From contig NZ_PHHD01000001.1 in assembly GCF_002813445.1 (NCBI RefSeq), forward strand, positions 6,076,001 through 6,140,000: DNA of 64,000 nt, in the 5' to 3' direction. The translations under genes were made by a program, and so were the position numbers. This document shows positions 26,801 through 34,803 of this stretch, piece by piece. The first letter of the stretch is position 1, and each line of letters begins with the position of its first letter. This DNA comes from Pseudomonas tolaasii NCPPB 2192. Lineage in GTDB: Bacteria > Pseudomonadota > Gammaproteobacteria > Pseudomonadales > Pseudomonadaceae. Below the pieces are notes generated by a model. The model was not told where the DNA came from, ran no database searches, and saw nothing but the letters and a program-made list of their open reading frames with translations.

Positions 26801-27058
26801 TTAATGTGACACGCTCTGAAGCCGCTGCTGAATCCTCAACAGGAATCCGGCTTCAAACGCATCCTGGCAGTCGCCAACAGGAAACGTCTTGCGGGTTTGC
26901 GCCAGCTCCCACCACAGGGGTATCTCGCCGGGCGTATCAAGCCAAGCCTGGGCGCATTGCACGCCACGTTCGATCATCGGGGCAAACTCGCTGCCCCAAG
27001 GTGTCAGAAGACTCGGGCAACCATCCGCCGCGGGAATTGAAATGTAGTTTTCGTCCAT
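26801..27058 (-). CDS. Small hypothetical protein (possible QslA-like)
   Basis: An 85-residue helical protein with GVQCAQAWLDTPGEIPLWWE and FEAGFLLRIQQRL. This resembles, weakly and from memory, the LasR anti-activator QslA family often annotated in Pseudomonas mobile elements. An in-frame GTG two codons upstream is also possible. It faces away from the Xre gene, with a shared 170-nt promoter region between them. Confidence 0.5.
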   Translation of the reverse strand: MDENYISIPAADGCPSLLTPWGSEFAPMIERGVQCAQAWLDTPGEIPLWWELAQTRKTFPVGDCQDAFEAGFLLRIQQRLQSVSH

Positions 27059-27227
27059 ACACACCCTAGATTGCTGATTTTATTGTTAGACGCTGGACCC
27101 AATCTGGAAATCATAACGAAACAAAATGAACGCTCGATAACAGACATCAGCATCAAATGGCCTAGATCAATACCAATGTAGACTATATCCCGTGGATTGA
27201 GAGTCCCTCAAGGCGCAATTTGCGCGC

Positions 27228-27482
27228 ATGACTCAAGACTACGAACAGCTGCGTCTGCAACTGGCGGAAAACATCCGCTTGATGCGACGCGTGAAAAACC
27301 TTACCCAAGAGCAGCTGGCGCTCATGGCCGAGGTCGATCGCACCTACGTCAGTCAAATCGAACGATGCACGGGCAATCCGTCGCTGATGGTCCTGTGCAA
27401 GCTCGCCAATATTCTCGAAATCACCACAGATCAGCTACTTGTAGAACCCGACATCCTACGAAGCGTCCTTCACGTCAAATAA
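27228..27482 (+). CDS. Xre-family DNA-binding regulator
   Basis: An 84-residue Cro/CI-like helix-turn-helix protein; the HTH covers about residues 13-68 (LAENIRLMRRVKNLTQEQLA, then VDRTYVSQIERCTGNPS). The family represses nearby promoters. It is divergent from the small gene at 26801 and precedes the TIGR03756-like gene by about 100 nt, so it may control either the cargo insertion or the tail of the transfer operon. The ATG is close to a weak upstream site. Confidence 0.85.
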   Translation: MTQDYEQLRLQLAENIRLMRRVKNLTQEQLALMAEVDRTYVSQIERCTGNPSLMVLCKLANILEITTDQLLVEPDILRSVLHVK

Positions 27483-27587
27483 TAGTCTCACGTCTCACAA
27501 ATCCGATAGATCCGCCTTCATAATTTCCACTGACAGTCTTCAGTCCGTAACCGAACCTGCCCAGGCCATACATTGAGTGCCTGGATC

Positions 27588-28544
27588 ATGCCTGTTGACT
27601 GCTCGTCAATCCCGCCTACGAAGCTACGGCCCTTGGCCCTGGGTATCCTGCTGGCGTGTGGCCCAAGCATGGCGATGGACACCCCTAGCATCATCTCCTC
27701 CGTGCTTTCGCCAAACTGCCTCGCCTACAGGGTCGTCGGCATTTGTTTCTGGCTGCTCTGCACGCCCTTCGGCTGCTCAATCAAGACCTCGACCAAGGTT
27801 CGTCATTTCATTCCTGAGCTGGTGGTCACGAGCTACGCCACCACCGGCAACAACCCCTGGACCGAGATGGCTACACTCTCCGCTCCCATCAGCGGCGCGG
27901 AGGGTGGCGGCAACCTGATCACCCCAAACACCCACCGCGACAACCTGCCTCGTTTCAAAAACGTCGATGGCATCGGCCACCCCGGTGGCTGGGCCGCCAC
28001 GCAATTGGCTTCTCAATCTGGCTATGCCTGCGCCAGCGGTGCAACTGCGTTCATGCCCTACTACCTTAGCACCCTGGACTCGCTGGCCTGGCGCCATGGC
28101 ATACCGGAAAGTCTTTACCCCGAGTCGCTCATGCCGGGGATCCGTGAAATCGGTCGGCAGGCTTCGGGAAACATGTGGGGGAACCTTTATCCCCGGCAAG
28201 GCTTTCTGGTACAGCCCGACGACTTCAAGGCGGCCGCTGTCATGACACAACGGGCCGGCGATGTGATTACCCGTAACGGACAGCCGCATGTGTACTTACC
28301 GCTCACGCCCGCGAAAGGCGACGGCTACTGGCCGCCTGGCCCGATCGTTGAAAACGACGCGTCGACCCACAAATGGCAATTACTCTTCCCTCAGGTTCAG
28401 TCCACGTGTGCCATCTTCCCCAGCGATCCGGTACAGAGCGCGGATGGCGGCTACGCCTGGTCGCTGTGGCGGCCCTACAGCTGCTGCAAACGCGAGGGGC
28501 AGACATTTCTGTTTAGCATCGACTTCGAAGGCGGTGCTTCATGA
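27588..28544 (+). CDS. TIGR03756-like TraU-type ICE protein (PFL_4710)
   Basis: A protein of about 318 residues resembling the TIGR03756 type, which is TraU-like. It has an N-terminal hydrophobic segment (about 14-30) and many cysteines (for example near LACGP and CLAYRVVGICFWLLC), consistent with periplasmic disulfides. Conserved GHPGGWAATQ and SLMPGIREIGRQASG lie in the second half. The start is uncertain: a TTG at 27573 is also in frame. TIGR03757 (the DsbC/thioredoxin-like PFL_4709 protein) usually precedes this gene; I do not see it here. Confidence 0.8.
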   Translation: MPVDCSSIPPTKLRPLALGILLACGPSMAMDTPSIISSVLSPNCLAYRVVGICFWLLCTPFGCSIKTSTKVRHFIPELVVTSYATTGNNPWTEMATLSAPISGAEGGGNLITPNTHRDNLPRFKNVDGIGHPGGWAATQLASQSGYACASGATAFMPYYLSTLDSLAWRHGIPESLYPESLMPGIREIGRQASGNMWGNLYPRQGFLVQPDDFKAAAVMTQRAGDVITRNGQPHVYLPLTPAKGDGYWPPGPIVENDASTHKWQLLFPQVQSTCAIFPSDPVQSADGGYAWSLWRPYSCCKREGQTFLFSIDFEGGAS

Positions 28545-29923
28545 GTCAGCCTCGCGCGCGGCCCAGGTTGGGTGTAATGAGTCTGTTGCTCTACGGACTG
28601 CTCGCCATGGCCACGCATGCCCACGCTGCCGAGGACAATTACCGTCTGGGCACGCAGGGCGAAGTGCTCGACGACCGGGTGATGTACACCATCGGCGGCG
28701 GTTCGGCAGTGGGCTCACCCAGCTCGCTCTACCGACCCAGCGGTCTCGGCGTCGGCGGGGCCTGGCGAGCAAACATGATGTGCGGCAATATGAGCCTCAC
28801 CAACACCCTGCAAAACCAGCTGAACGGCGCCACCGAAGGTTTTCAGCAGATCATGGGCAGCATCGTGCAGAACGCGACCCAAGCGGTGATGTCGCTGCCG
28901 GCGTTGATCATCCAGCGTGCCAACCCCGGCCTCTATGAGTTACTCAGTAACGGGGTGATGCAGGGGCGTATCGACTTCGACCGCTCCAAGCTGACCTGCC
29001 AGGCCATGGCCGAAAAGATGGCCGACAAAGTCGGCCAAGCCGGTTGGGGCGCGTTGGCCAAAAACCAGGAGATGCAGGGCAATCTGGAGCAAACCGGCGG
29101 TGATGCAGTGGCCGCGGTGAAAAACACCGAGACTCATAACGGCAACAATGGAGTGTCCTGGATCGGCGGTTCCAAGGCTGGAGGCAGCGGGCAGACGCCC
29201 ATTCGGGTGACCGCCGACGTGGTGCGCGCGGGTTATAACCTGCTGCATAACCGTTCGGTGGATGACAGCGCCTCGATCAGTAGCAATGATTGTCTGGGTG
29301 GGGCTATTTGCCAGACATGGACCTCGCCCCAGGAGGAATCCGAATGGGCCGTTCGGGTGTTGGGCGAGAGCGAAGTCGCGACCTGCGACGCCTGCGAAAC
29401 CCTACGTGCTACCGCTGGCAGTGGGCTAACGCCGCTGATCCAGGAGGCCTACAGCGAACATCTCAAGGCCCTGCAAGGGCTGCTGTCGGGCGCTCTACCA
29501 CCAACCCCTGACAAGCTGACTAAAGCCTCCAGCCCGATGCTGCCGGTGACCCGTGGTGTGATCGAAGCCCTGCGCGACGATCCCGACCAGGAACTCCTAG
29601 CACGACGACTGGCCAGTGAAACGGCCATGTCTAGCGTACTCGACAAGGCCCTGCTGCTATTGCGTACGCTGCTGGCGGGCAGTCACGAACCGAACATCGC
29701 TTCCGCCGAGCCGGCTCAGACCGCCTTGACGAAAAATATCGACGCCTTGGAGCGCGAAATACGCCTGCTACAAACCGAACTGCAGGTCCGGCAGATGCTC
29801 GCTACCAACACTGCCAGCCTGGTGCTCGATCGGCATGCCGGTGGTGCCGATGCTTCGCGCACCGTCGAGCAAGGCGACCCTGAGCCGGGCCGACTCAATG
29901 ATGCTGACGCCAGGCGCAAGTGA
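28541..29923 (+). CDS. TIGR03755-like ICE protein (PFL_4711)
   Basis: A 460-residue exported protein of the TIGR03755 type. A signal peptide ends about residue 27 (THAHAAED). The central segment (GNMSLTNTLQNQLNGATEGF) and the cysteine-rich CETLRAT/TCQAMAEKMADKVGQ parts are typical of the TraH-like role in F-type pilus assembly. The C-terminal part (about 365-450) is helical and possibly coiled. The ATG overlaps the TraU-type stop by 4 nt. Confidence 0.82.
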   Translation: MSQPRARPRLGVMSLLLYGLLAMATHAHAAEDNYRLGTQGEVLDDRVMYTIGGGSAVGSPSSLYRPSGLGVGGAWRANMMCGNMSLTNTLQNQLNGATEGFQQIMGSIVQNATQAVMSLPALIIQRANPGLYELLSNGVMQGRIDFDRSKLTCQAMAEKMADKVGQAGWGALAKNQEMQGNLEQTGGDAVAAVKNTETHNGNNGVSWIGGSKAGGSGQTPIRVTADVVRAGYNLLHNRSVDDSASISSNDCLGGAICQTWTSPQEESEWAVRVLGESEVATCDACETLRATAGSGLTPLIQEAYSEHLKALQGLLSGALPPTPDKLTKASSPMLPVTRGVIEALRDDPDQELLARRLASETAMSSVLDKALLLLRTLLAGSHEPNIASAEPAQTALTKNIDALEREIRLLQTELQVRQMLATNTASLVLDRHAGGADASRTVEQGDPEPGRLNDADARRK

Positions 29924-29926
29924 GTC

Positions 29927-30235
29927 ATGAAACGCTCACCGCTATTCACTCTGCTTTCAGGTCTGGGGATTGCAGCACTGATGATCCTGACCGCCGCACT
30001 GGTCGCCTGGATCGGCCGCACTGCGCTGGGTAGCTTTGAGGTCTGGCAGCAGGCTTTCGAATCCGCACGGCCTTATCTGCAGTGGTGGCGCGCCCTGCTC
30101 TACGCCGCCCTCTTTGTGCTCTGGTGGGATCTGCTTCGGCGCTACCGACATCGACCACAGGATCGACGGCGCATGAAACGTATCGGGGCATTAGGGCTCG
30201 TGCTCTTTACCTGTGTCGAACTCACCCGACTGTGA
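29927..30235 (+). CDS. Small membrane protein of the transfer cluster
   Basis: A 102-residue protein with up to three hydrophobic segments (about 8-32, 50-66 and 82-100) and a short basic loop (RRYRHRPQDRRRMKR). The family is not recognised beyond its conserved position between the TIGR03755-like and TraG-type genes. It starts 3 nt after the preceding stop. Confidence 0.65.
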   Translation: MKRSPLFTLLSGLGIAALMILTAALVAWIGRTALGSFEVWQQAFESARPYLQWWRALLYAALFVLWWDLLRRYRHRPQDRRRMKRIGALGLVLFTCVELTRL

Positions 30236-30245
30236 GGTCACCACC

Positions 30246-31784
30246 ATGCTCATGAGCACCAACAGCTACCTGGAGTTTTACCTCTCTCTCCTAGCCTGGA
30301 TCATCAACAACGGCCTCTGGAGCGTCCTGTCCGACACAGGGCTATTCGCCGCGCCCTTTGGTGCAATTATCTTGCAGGAATGGTTGTCTGCCCGTCAGCA
30401 AGGTGCGGATGAGGGCAACAAGGGACTGCTCTCGGTGCCGAGGATCGAGAACCGGCTGTGGCTGGCCTACATCGTCGTCTTGTTCGGCTGCGCGCCGGTC
30501 TTTCCGCTGAGCCTCGCCTCAATGGCGTTCGAAGATGCGGCGAGCCAGCGCTGCGGCGTGAGTGTGGCCAAGCCAGCAGAAACAGCCTGGGGAACCACCT
30601 TCAATACCATCGGCGAACGCTCCGCTAATGTACCGATCTGGTGGTTTCTGGTGCATGCCTTGAGCAAAGGGGTGACTGCCGCGGCTACTGCCTCCATCCC
30701 CTGTGCACCGGATATCCGGCAGATGCGTATGGAGATCGACAGTTCGCGCATCAACAATCAGGTACTGCTGCAGGAAGTCGCCGACTTCACCCGCGACTGC
30801 TACGGCTATTCCCGATCTAGATTGTTTACCAATCGCCCGCAGCTGGACAAGGCGCAAAGTCACGACGCCTCCTGGATCGGCTCCAGCTATTTTCTCGACA
30901 CGCCCGGCTATTACGACACCGATCGCTCACGCACACCGCGAGTCAGTTGGCCGTATGATGAAAATCGCGATGTCTCTCTGCCTCGATTAGAGAATGGCGC
31001 GGGCTACCCCACCTGCAAGCAGTGGTGGAATGATAGCGGTGTCGGGTTACGCGAACGCTTAATCGAGCAAGTTGATCCCTCGTTGCTGACTCAGCTGAAA
31101 GGTTGGTTGACTGGCCGTTCGAGCAACGAGATCGAGGATGCCACCTTGCGCGAGCTGGTCAGCCCGCGCCAGCAATCGATGTCCATGTCGCCCGGACAGG
31201 TGTATCAGGACTATGGCTCCAGCGCTCGTGGCGGCTCGGTCAATCAGGGGCTTAATAACCTGGCCACCAATACCGGATTGGCCCTCGGCTCCTTCAGCAA
31301 CTTCCCGGCAATGAATGCGCTACGTGCAGCGCTGCCGATGGTGCAGGCTTTCTTGATCATGGGCGTGATCATCAGCTTGCCGCTGGTCCTGCTGGTCAGT
31401 ACCTACCAGCTGAAGACCATCATGACCGTGACGTTCGCGCTGTTCACGCTGCACATGCTCACCTTCTGGTGGGAACTGGCCCGCTGGGTCGACTCCAGCA
31501 TGCTCGACACCTTGTACAACCAGGTTTCGGCTTCCAATCAGGTGCTGTTATCGGTGCCCACATCCGGCCTCATGGATGGAACCGTCACGGCGCAGGTGAT
31601 CGAGTATGTGATGGGGGCGATGTTCTTGGTGCTCCCTGGACTGTTTTTGGTCGCCATGAGCTGGGCAGGCTACTCAATCGGCAACAGCCTTGAGGGGATG
31701 TTAGGTGGTGCAAGCAAAGCCGCGCATGGTGCAGCGGGCAAAGGAACAGATCAGTTGATGGGTGCTACGAAGAAACTCATCTGA
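30246..31784 (+). CDS. TraG N-terminal-domain conjugation protein
   Basis: A 512-residue inner-membrane protein matching the N-terminal domain of F-type TraG, with several helices (about 8-40, 80-100, 365-400, 400-430 and 460-480). ATG 30246 has GTGAGG 8 nt upstream; an earlier in-frame start overlaps the preceding gene and is rejected. Role: probably mating-pair stabilisation or channel assembly. It is the last clear secretion gene of the plus-strand operon and converges with the DUF3742 gene with an 8-nt overlap. Confidence 0.82.
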   Translation: MLMSTNSYLEFYLSLLAWIINNGLWSVLSDTGLFAAPFGAIILQEWLSARQQGADEGNKGLLSVPRIENRLWLAYIVVLFGCAPVFPLSLASMAFEDAASQRCGVSVAKPAETAWGTTFNTIGERSANVPIWWFLVHALSKGVTAAATASIPCAPDIRQMRMEIDSSRINNQVLLQEVADFTRDCYGYSRSRLFTNRPQLDKAQSHDASWIGSSYFLDTPGYYDTDRSRTPRVSWPYDENRDVSLPRLENGAGYPTCKQWWNDSGVGLRERLIEQVDPSLLTQLKGWLTGRSSNEIEDATLRELVSPRQQSMSMSPGQVYQDYGSSARGGSVNQGLNNLATNTGLALGSFSNFPAMNALRAALPMVQAFLIMGVIISLPLVLLVSTYQLKTIMTVTFALFTLHMLTFWWELARWVDSSMLDTLYNQVSASNQVLLSVPTSGLMDGTVTAQVIEYVMGAMFLVLPGLFLVAMSWAGYSIGNSLEGMLGGASKAAHGAAGKGTDQLMGATKKLI

Positions 31785-32184
31785 CGTCATCAGATGATTT
31801 GAAATGACCTATGTAGTGGCCATTGTCATCGTAGTTGCCAAGATAGGAGCTAGCACCAAGATAGTCCGGACCTGGATTATCCTTTTCAAAATCCGTGTCG
31901 ATGACAGCCTTGGACTGCAGAAGAGCAATCACAGCGATCATCACCACAACAGAAGCGACCAGCCAGAAACCGATAAAGAGCAGCCCACCAACCAACGCCA
32001 ACTTGGCAGTCAGAAAGCTCCCGCGAACCAGTAATTTACCTGCGGGTATACCTGCCGTTACCACACGCTCAGCCACGCAGGACTCAAACGTTTTTAACCT
32101 ACGGTAACCACGCTTTACCGACATGCCACAGGCGTATGCCCAGTAGTGGGCACGTGAATTCCGAACAGGTTGCTGAGTCGGCAT
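31777..32184 (-). CDS. DUF3742-type ICE membrane protein
   Basis: A 135-residue protein with an N-terminal basic part (MSVKRGYRRLK) and two hydrophobic helices (about 62-80 and 78-95, merged). It matches the DUF3742 type that regularly marks the end of the secretion cluster in these elements on the opposite strand. Function unknown. The acidic C-terminal tail contains repeated Tyr/Asn/Asp (NYDDNGHYIGHF). Confidence 0.75.
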   Translation of the reverse strand: MPTQQPVRNSRAHYWAYACGMSVKRGYRRLKTFESCVAERVVTAGIPAGKLLVRGSFLTAKLALVGGLLFIGFWLVASVVVMIAVIALLQSKAVIDTDFEKDNPGPDYLGASSYLGNYDDNGHYIGHFKSSDDVR

Positions 32185-32381
32185 GCTCTCGCCCTCGTCT
32201 GAGCGTTGTCATGGTTGAGACAGGAGTAACAGCCTACTACTGAAATCTGTCCGTGCCTGACCGTTTATCAGTTTGCCCAGCCGAAAAATCTTCACTGGAA
32301 GACAGAAGACAAGCCCCGTGAAACAGCTTCTCTACAGTGATTGACCCATATAAATCGTCCAGCTAAATACAAGGTACGGAT

Positions 32382-32505
32382 CGCTGTTATCGACAGCACC
32401 TTCCCAGGTAGCCAGAGCCTTCAAGGCTACATCACTTCGGTGATGGTTCTCCCCAAGTGCGATTAGCGTTCGGTGGCTCGCACGGTGACCGTTTCGACGG
32501 TGATG
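32382..32505 (+). ncRNA. Structured leader element, copy B (radC-RNA-motif-like)
   Basis: The second copy of the element at 8611. Stems: GCTGTT/GACAGC (32383-32397), GTAGCC/GGCTAC (32408-32430), ATCAC/GTGAT closed by TTCG (32431-32444), ACCGT/ACGGT closed by TTCG (32488-32501). Compared with copy A, a C-G pair becomes T-A in stems 3 and 4, and one C-G becomes T-G in stem 1. It lies about 135 nt upstream of the small gene at 32641, which is followed by ardC. The leader region from 32185 to 32381 shows no gene. Confidence 0.65.
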
Positions 32506-32581
32506 AACGCCTACTTGCTCTCCTGAGCGCCTTTCGAGCTCTGCTCGCCAGGCAAACCTTCTTGTTTTTTTGCAACCCACT

Positions 32582-32601
32582 GCGGGGAAATCTTTCCCCG
32601 C
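32582..32601 (+). promoter_or_regulatory. GCGGGGAA/TTCCCCGC leader hairpin
   Basis: A strong 8-bp G/C hairpin with an ATCT loop, followed by ACGGGAC, a CGTTTTC box and the ribosome site GGAGG before the ATG at 32641. The same order occurs before ardC and radC. Confidence 0.5.
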
Positions 32602-32640
32602 ACGGGACAGGTTTCTTCGCGTTTTCAACGGAGGCACACC

Positions 32641-32979
32641 ATGTCCGATTCACTTACGCCGGAAGCACTGAACACCCTAAGGTTGCCCGTTGTGTTCACG
32701 CCTGGCGCGTGGCAACGCGCAGTACTACTCGAGCGCTCAGATCATCCTGAGACGCTGCAGGTCGATCAGTTGAGCCACGTATTGCGCGCAGCCTTCGAGG
32801 CTCACCTGGCCTCTCCACGCGAGCCCTATGTGCCGTTCGAGGTAGTCCACATTCAATCAACGGATCACTCAGACCAAGACCTGTTGCTGCAATTGAGTCT
32901 CAGCCTACTCCAAGAACCGGGTCAGCCTGGCGCCTTGCTGATAGCACTTGCAGGAGAGGCCAACGCAAAACGCACATAA
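32641..32979 (+). CDS. Small hypothetical ICE protein upstream of ardC
   Basis: A 112-residue acidic protein of unknown function. It follows a structured leader and a strong hairpin, with CGGAGG upstream of the ATG. It contains no recognised domain; the sequence suggests an alpha-beta fold (ETLQVDQLSHVLRAAFEAHL). It lies 125 nt before ardC, with another leader hairpin in between. Confidence 0.6.
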   Translation: MSDSLTPEALNTLRLPVVFTPGAWQRAVLLERSDHPETLQVDQLSHVLRAAFEAHLASPREPYVPFEVVHIQSTDHSDQDLLLQLSLSLLQEPGQPGALLIALAGEANAKRT

Positions 32980-33048
32980 CCGAACTTGGCGCTCAAATTC
33001 AAATTCGGACAGCAGGCAAGACCTGCATCAATCCACCCTTCACCCAAC

Positions 33049-33064
33049 CGGGGAACCCTCCCCG
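33049..33064 (+). promoter_or_regulatory. CGGGGA/TCCCCG leader hairpin upstream of ardC
   Basis: A 6-bp G/C stem with an ACCC loop, followed by ACGGGC, a CGTTTTC box and TCGAGG before the ardC ATG. It is the third example of the leader pattern in this window. Confidence 0.45.
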
Positions 33065-33104
33065 ACGGGCAAGGCGTTCCTCCGTTTTCTCTCGAGGAAA
33101 TGCC

Positions 33105-34085
33105 ATGCACGATATCTACCAAGACGTGACTGACAAGATCGTTACCGCCTTGGACCAAGGCGTAACTCCCTGGATCAAACCCTGGTCCTCAAGTGGCTCA
33201 GCTGACGTCCGTCATCATCAACCTTACCCCATTAACGCCATCACGCGTCGTCCGTATTCGGGTATCAATTTACCGTTGCTCTGGGCTGAGGCCAGATTAC
33301 AGGGGTTCACTCAAGATCGTTGGCTGACCTTCAACCAAGCCAAAAAGGCCGGTGGGCACATTCGTAAGGGTGAGCACAGCGCCCTGGCAGTGCTCTACAA
33401 GCCGATGGAGCGCGAGGAACAGACCGAGTCAGGCCAGCCAGTACTGGATGAAAACGGTCAGTCCAAGGTTGCTCACTTTGGCCTTCTCAGGACGCATTTT
33501 CTGTTCAACATCGAGCAAACGGAGGGGCTCGAAGCGCTCAATGAAACCCTGCTCGAAACGGAATTGACCGATCCCTTCCAGGCCAACAGCGTTGCGGAAA
33601 ATCTGCTGCTGAGTTCAGGTGCACGCATCGTTCATCGGCCGGCCGACGAAGCCTTTTACCACCCGATCAGGGATCTCATCCAACTGCCGACAAAAGCACA
33701 ATTTCACGATGAAGGCGGGTACTACGCCACCGCACTGCACGAGCTGACGCACTGGACCGGACACCACTCGCGGTTGCAGCGCGAAGGCGTAACGTCAGCC
33801 TGTCCGTTCGGCTCGCCAGGCTACGCGTTTGAGGAGTTGATTGCCGAAATGGGCGCTGCTTTTTTATGCGCCTACACCGGTATACAGGGAGAGCTGCGGC
33901 ACGAGGGCTACATCGACTCGTCGCTCGGCCTGCTCAAGGCTGACAAGCGCGCAATCTTTCGTGCCAGTGGCCAAGCTAGAGCCGCGTCAGAGTATGTACT
34001 CAATCTGAAGCAACAATTGGAGCAAGCAGTATTGGAGGAGCCCGCCGAGCAGAAGCGCCAACGTTTAATCGTGAGCAACTCTTAA
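33105..34085 (+). CDS. ardC: ArdC-like antirestriction protein (zincin metallopeptidase)
   Basis: A 326-residue ArdC-type protein. The N-terminal domain (about 1-125) is the single-strand DNA-binding ArdC_N type (YQDVTDKIVTALDQGVTPWIKPW, then YSGINLPLLWAEA). The C-terminal zincin carries HELTHWTGHHSRL (about 212-224; HExxH metal site) and FEELIAEMGAAFLCA with the third ligand region. Such proteins protect incoming DNA from host restriction and may act on ssDNA. Ribosome site CGAGG 8 nt upstream. A terminator follows at 34111. Confidence 0.88.
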   Translation: MHDIYQDVTDKIVTALDQGVTPWIKPWSSSGSADVRHHQPYPINAITRRPYSGINLPLLWAEARLQGFTQDRWLTFNQAKKAGGHIRKGEHSALAVLYKPMEREEQTESGQPVLDENGQSKVAHFGLLRTHFLFNIEQTEGLEALNETLLETELTDPFQANSVAENLLLSSGARIVHRPADEAFYHPIRDLIQLPTKAQFHDEGGYYATALHELTHWTGHHSRLQREGVTSACPFGSPGYAFEELIAEMGAAFLCAYTGIQGELRHEGYIDSSLGLLKADKRAIFRASGQARAASEYVLNLKQQLEQAVLEEPAEQKRQRLIVSNS

Positions 34086-34110
34086 ACTCACCGCATCAAA
34101 TGCTTCACAG

Positions 34111-34135
34111 GGCCCGACACGAGTTGGGCCTTTTT
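34111..34135 (+). terminator. Rho-independent terminator after ardC
   Basis: Stem GGCCCGAC/GTTGGGCC (one G-T pair), ACGA loop and TTTTT tail, 26 nt after the ardC stop. Confidence 0.8.
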
Positions 34136-34286
34136 CTACTCGGCGATGACACATTAGCAGAGAGACCTCGCGCCCTTGGGAGACGTTCTTCGATGTCGGG
34201 ATCGCATGCCATCAGCCATCATGAGCGCTATCGCTCAATTAATAATCACTCCATCGCAATCAGTGTGCTCCGCGGCATGCCGAGCT

Positions 34287-34321
34287 TTATCCACAGACAT
34301 ACCCACGCATTTCGTGGACAA
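34287..34321. other. DnaA-box pair in the ardC-relaxase gap
   Basis: A perfect DnaA-box match TTATCCACA (34287-34295) and a one-mismatch inverse box (CGTGGACAA, 34313-34321) lie in the otherwise gene-free stretch 34136-34377, close to ATTAATAATC (34237-34246). This could mark an ICE replication start or a region near oriT, but I identify no nick site. Confidence 0.3.
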
Positions 34322-34377
34322 CTCACTCTCGCCACCGAGAGCCATTTCGAGAGCTGAACGCCCCGAACAGATTGTGG

Positions 34378-34803
34378 TCAGTCATCCAGGTTTTCCGCTA
34401 GAAACCCAACCAACTCAAGTGGTCTCCGGCTGTCGATCACCTGGTAGATCAGATCACGCTTACTGCGCGGCAACTTCTTGACCACGCTCTTCGCCGAGGC
34501 CCTGACGGCTTCGTCGGTCCCATGGATACGTGCCGCGAGCAGCAGTACGAGCGTGGCGTCAGTGAGGTTCATAGCAAGACCCGAGAAAATTCGCACACGC
34601 AGTGTACCGACTCTTTCCTTGGCCGTACCAGCACTCACCTCCAACAAAATGGCACCAGCGCAAATCGATATTCCGATTGCCGCACAAAGGGACCCAAGCC
34701 AAAAGGACGGGTAAGGGTTGGAAGGGAATGGGGACTCAAGGGTAAGAGCGCTATCCAAAAAGGCTAAAAGGCCACCGACCCAGCCAATTCCCGGAGGCCA
34801 CAA
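34378..34803 (-). CDS. Possible small membrane protein opposite the relaxase start
   Basis: A 141-residue frame with one or two hydrophobic helices (about 33-55 and 75-93) and a basic-acidic C-terminus (SVVKKLPRSKRDLIYQVID). Composition looks protein-like and the helices make sense, but the only start codon near the beginning is a TTG overlapping the relaxase ATG, and I found no ribosome site. It could start further in. I keep it as a possible gene. Confidence 0.4.
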   Translation of the reverse strand: MWPPGIGWVGGLLAFLDSALTLESPFPSNPYPSFWLGSLCAAIGISICAGAILLEVSAGTAKERVGTLRVRIFSGLAMNLTDATLVLLLAARIHGTDEAVRASAKSVVKKLPRSKRDLIYQVIDSRRPLELVGFLAENLDD

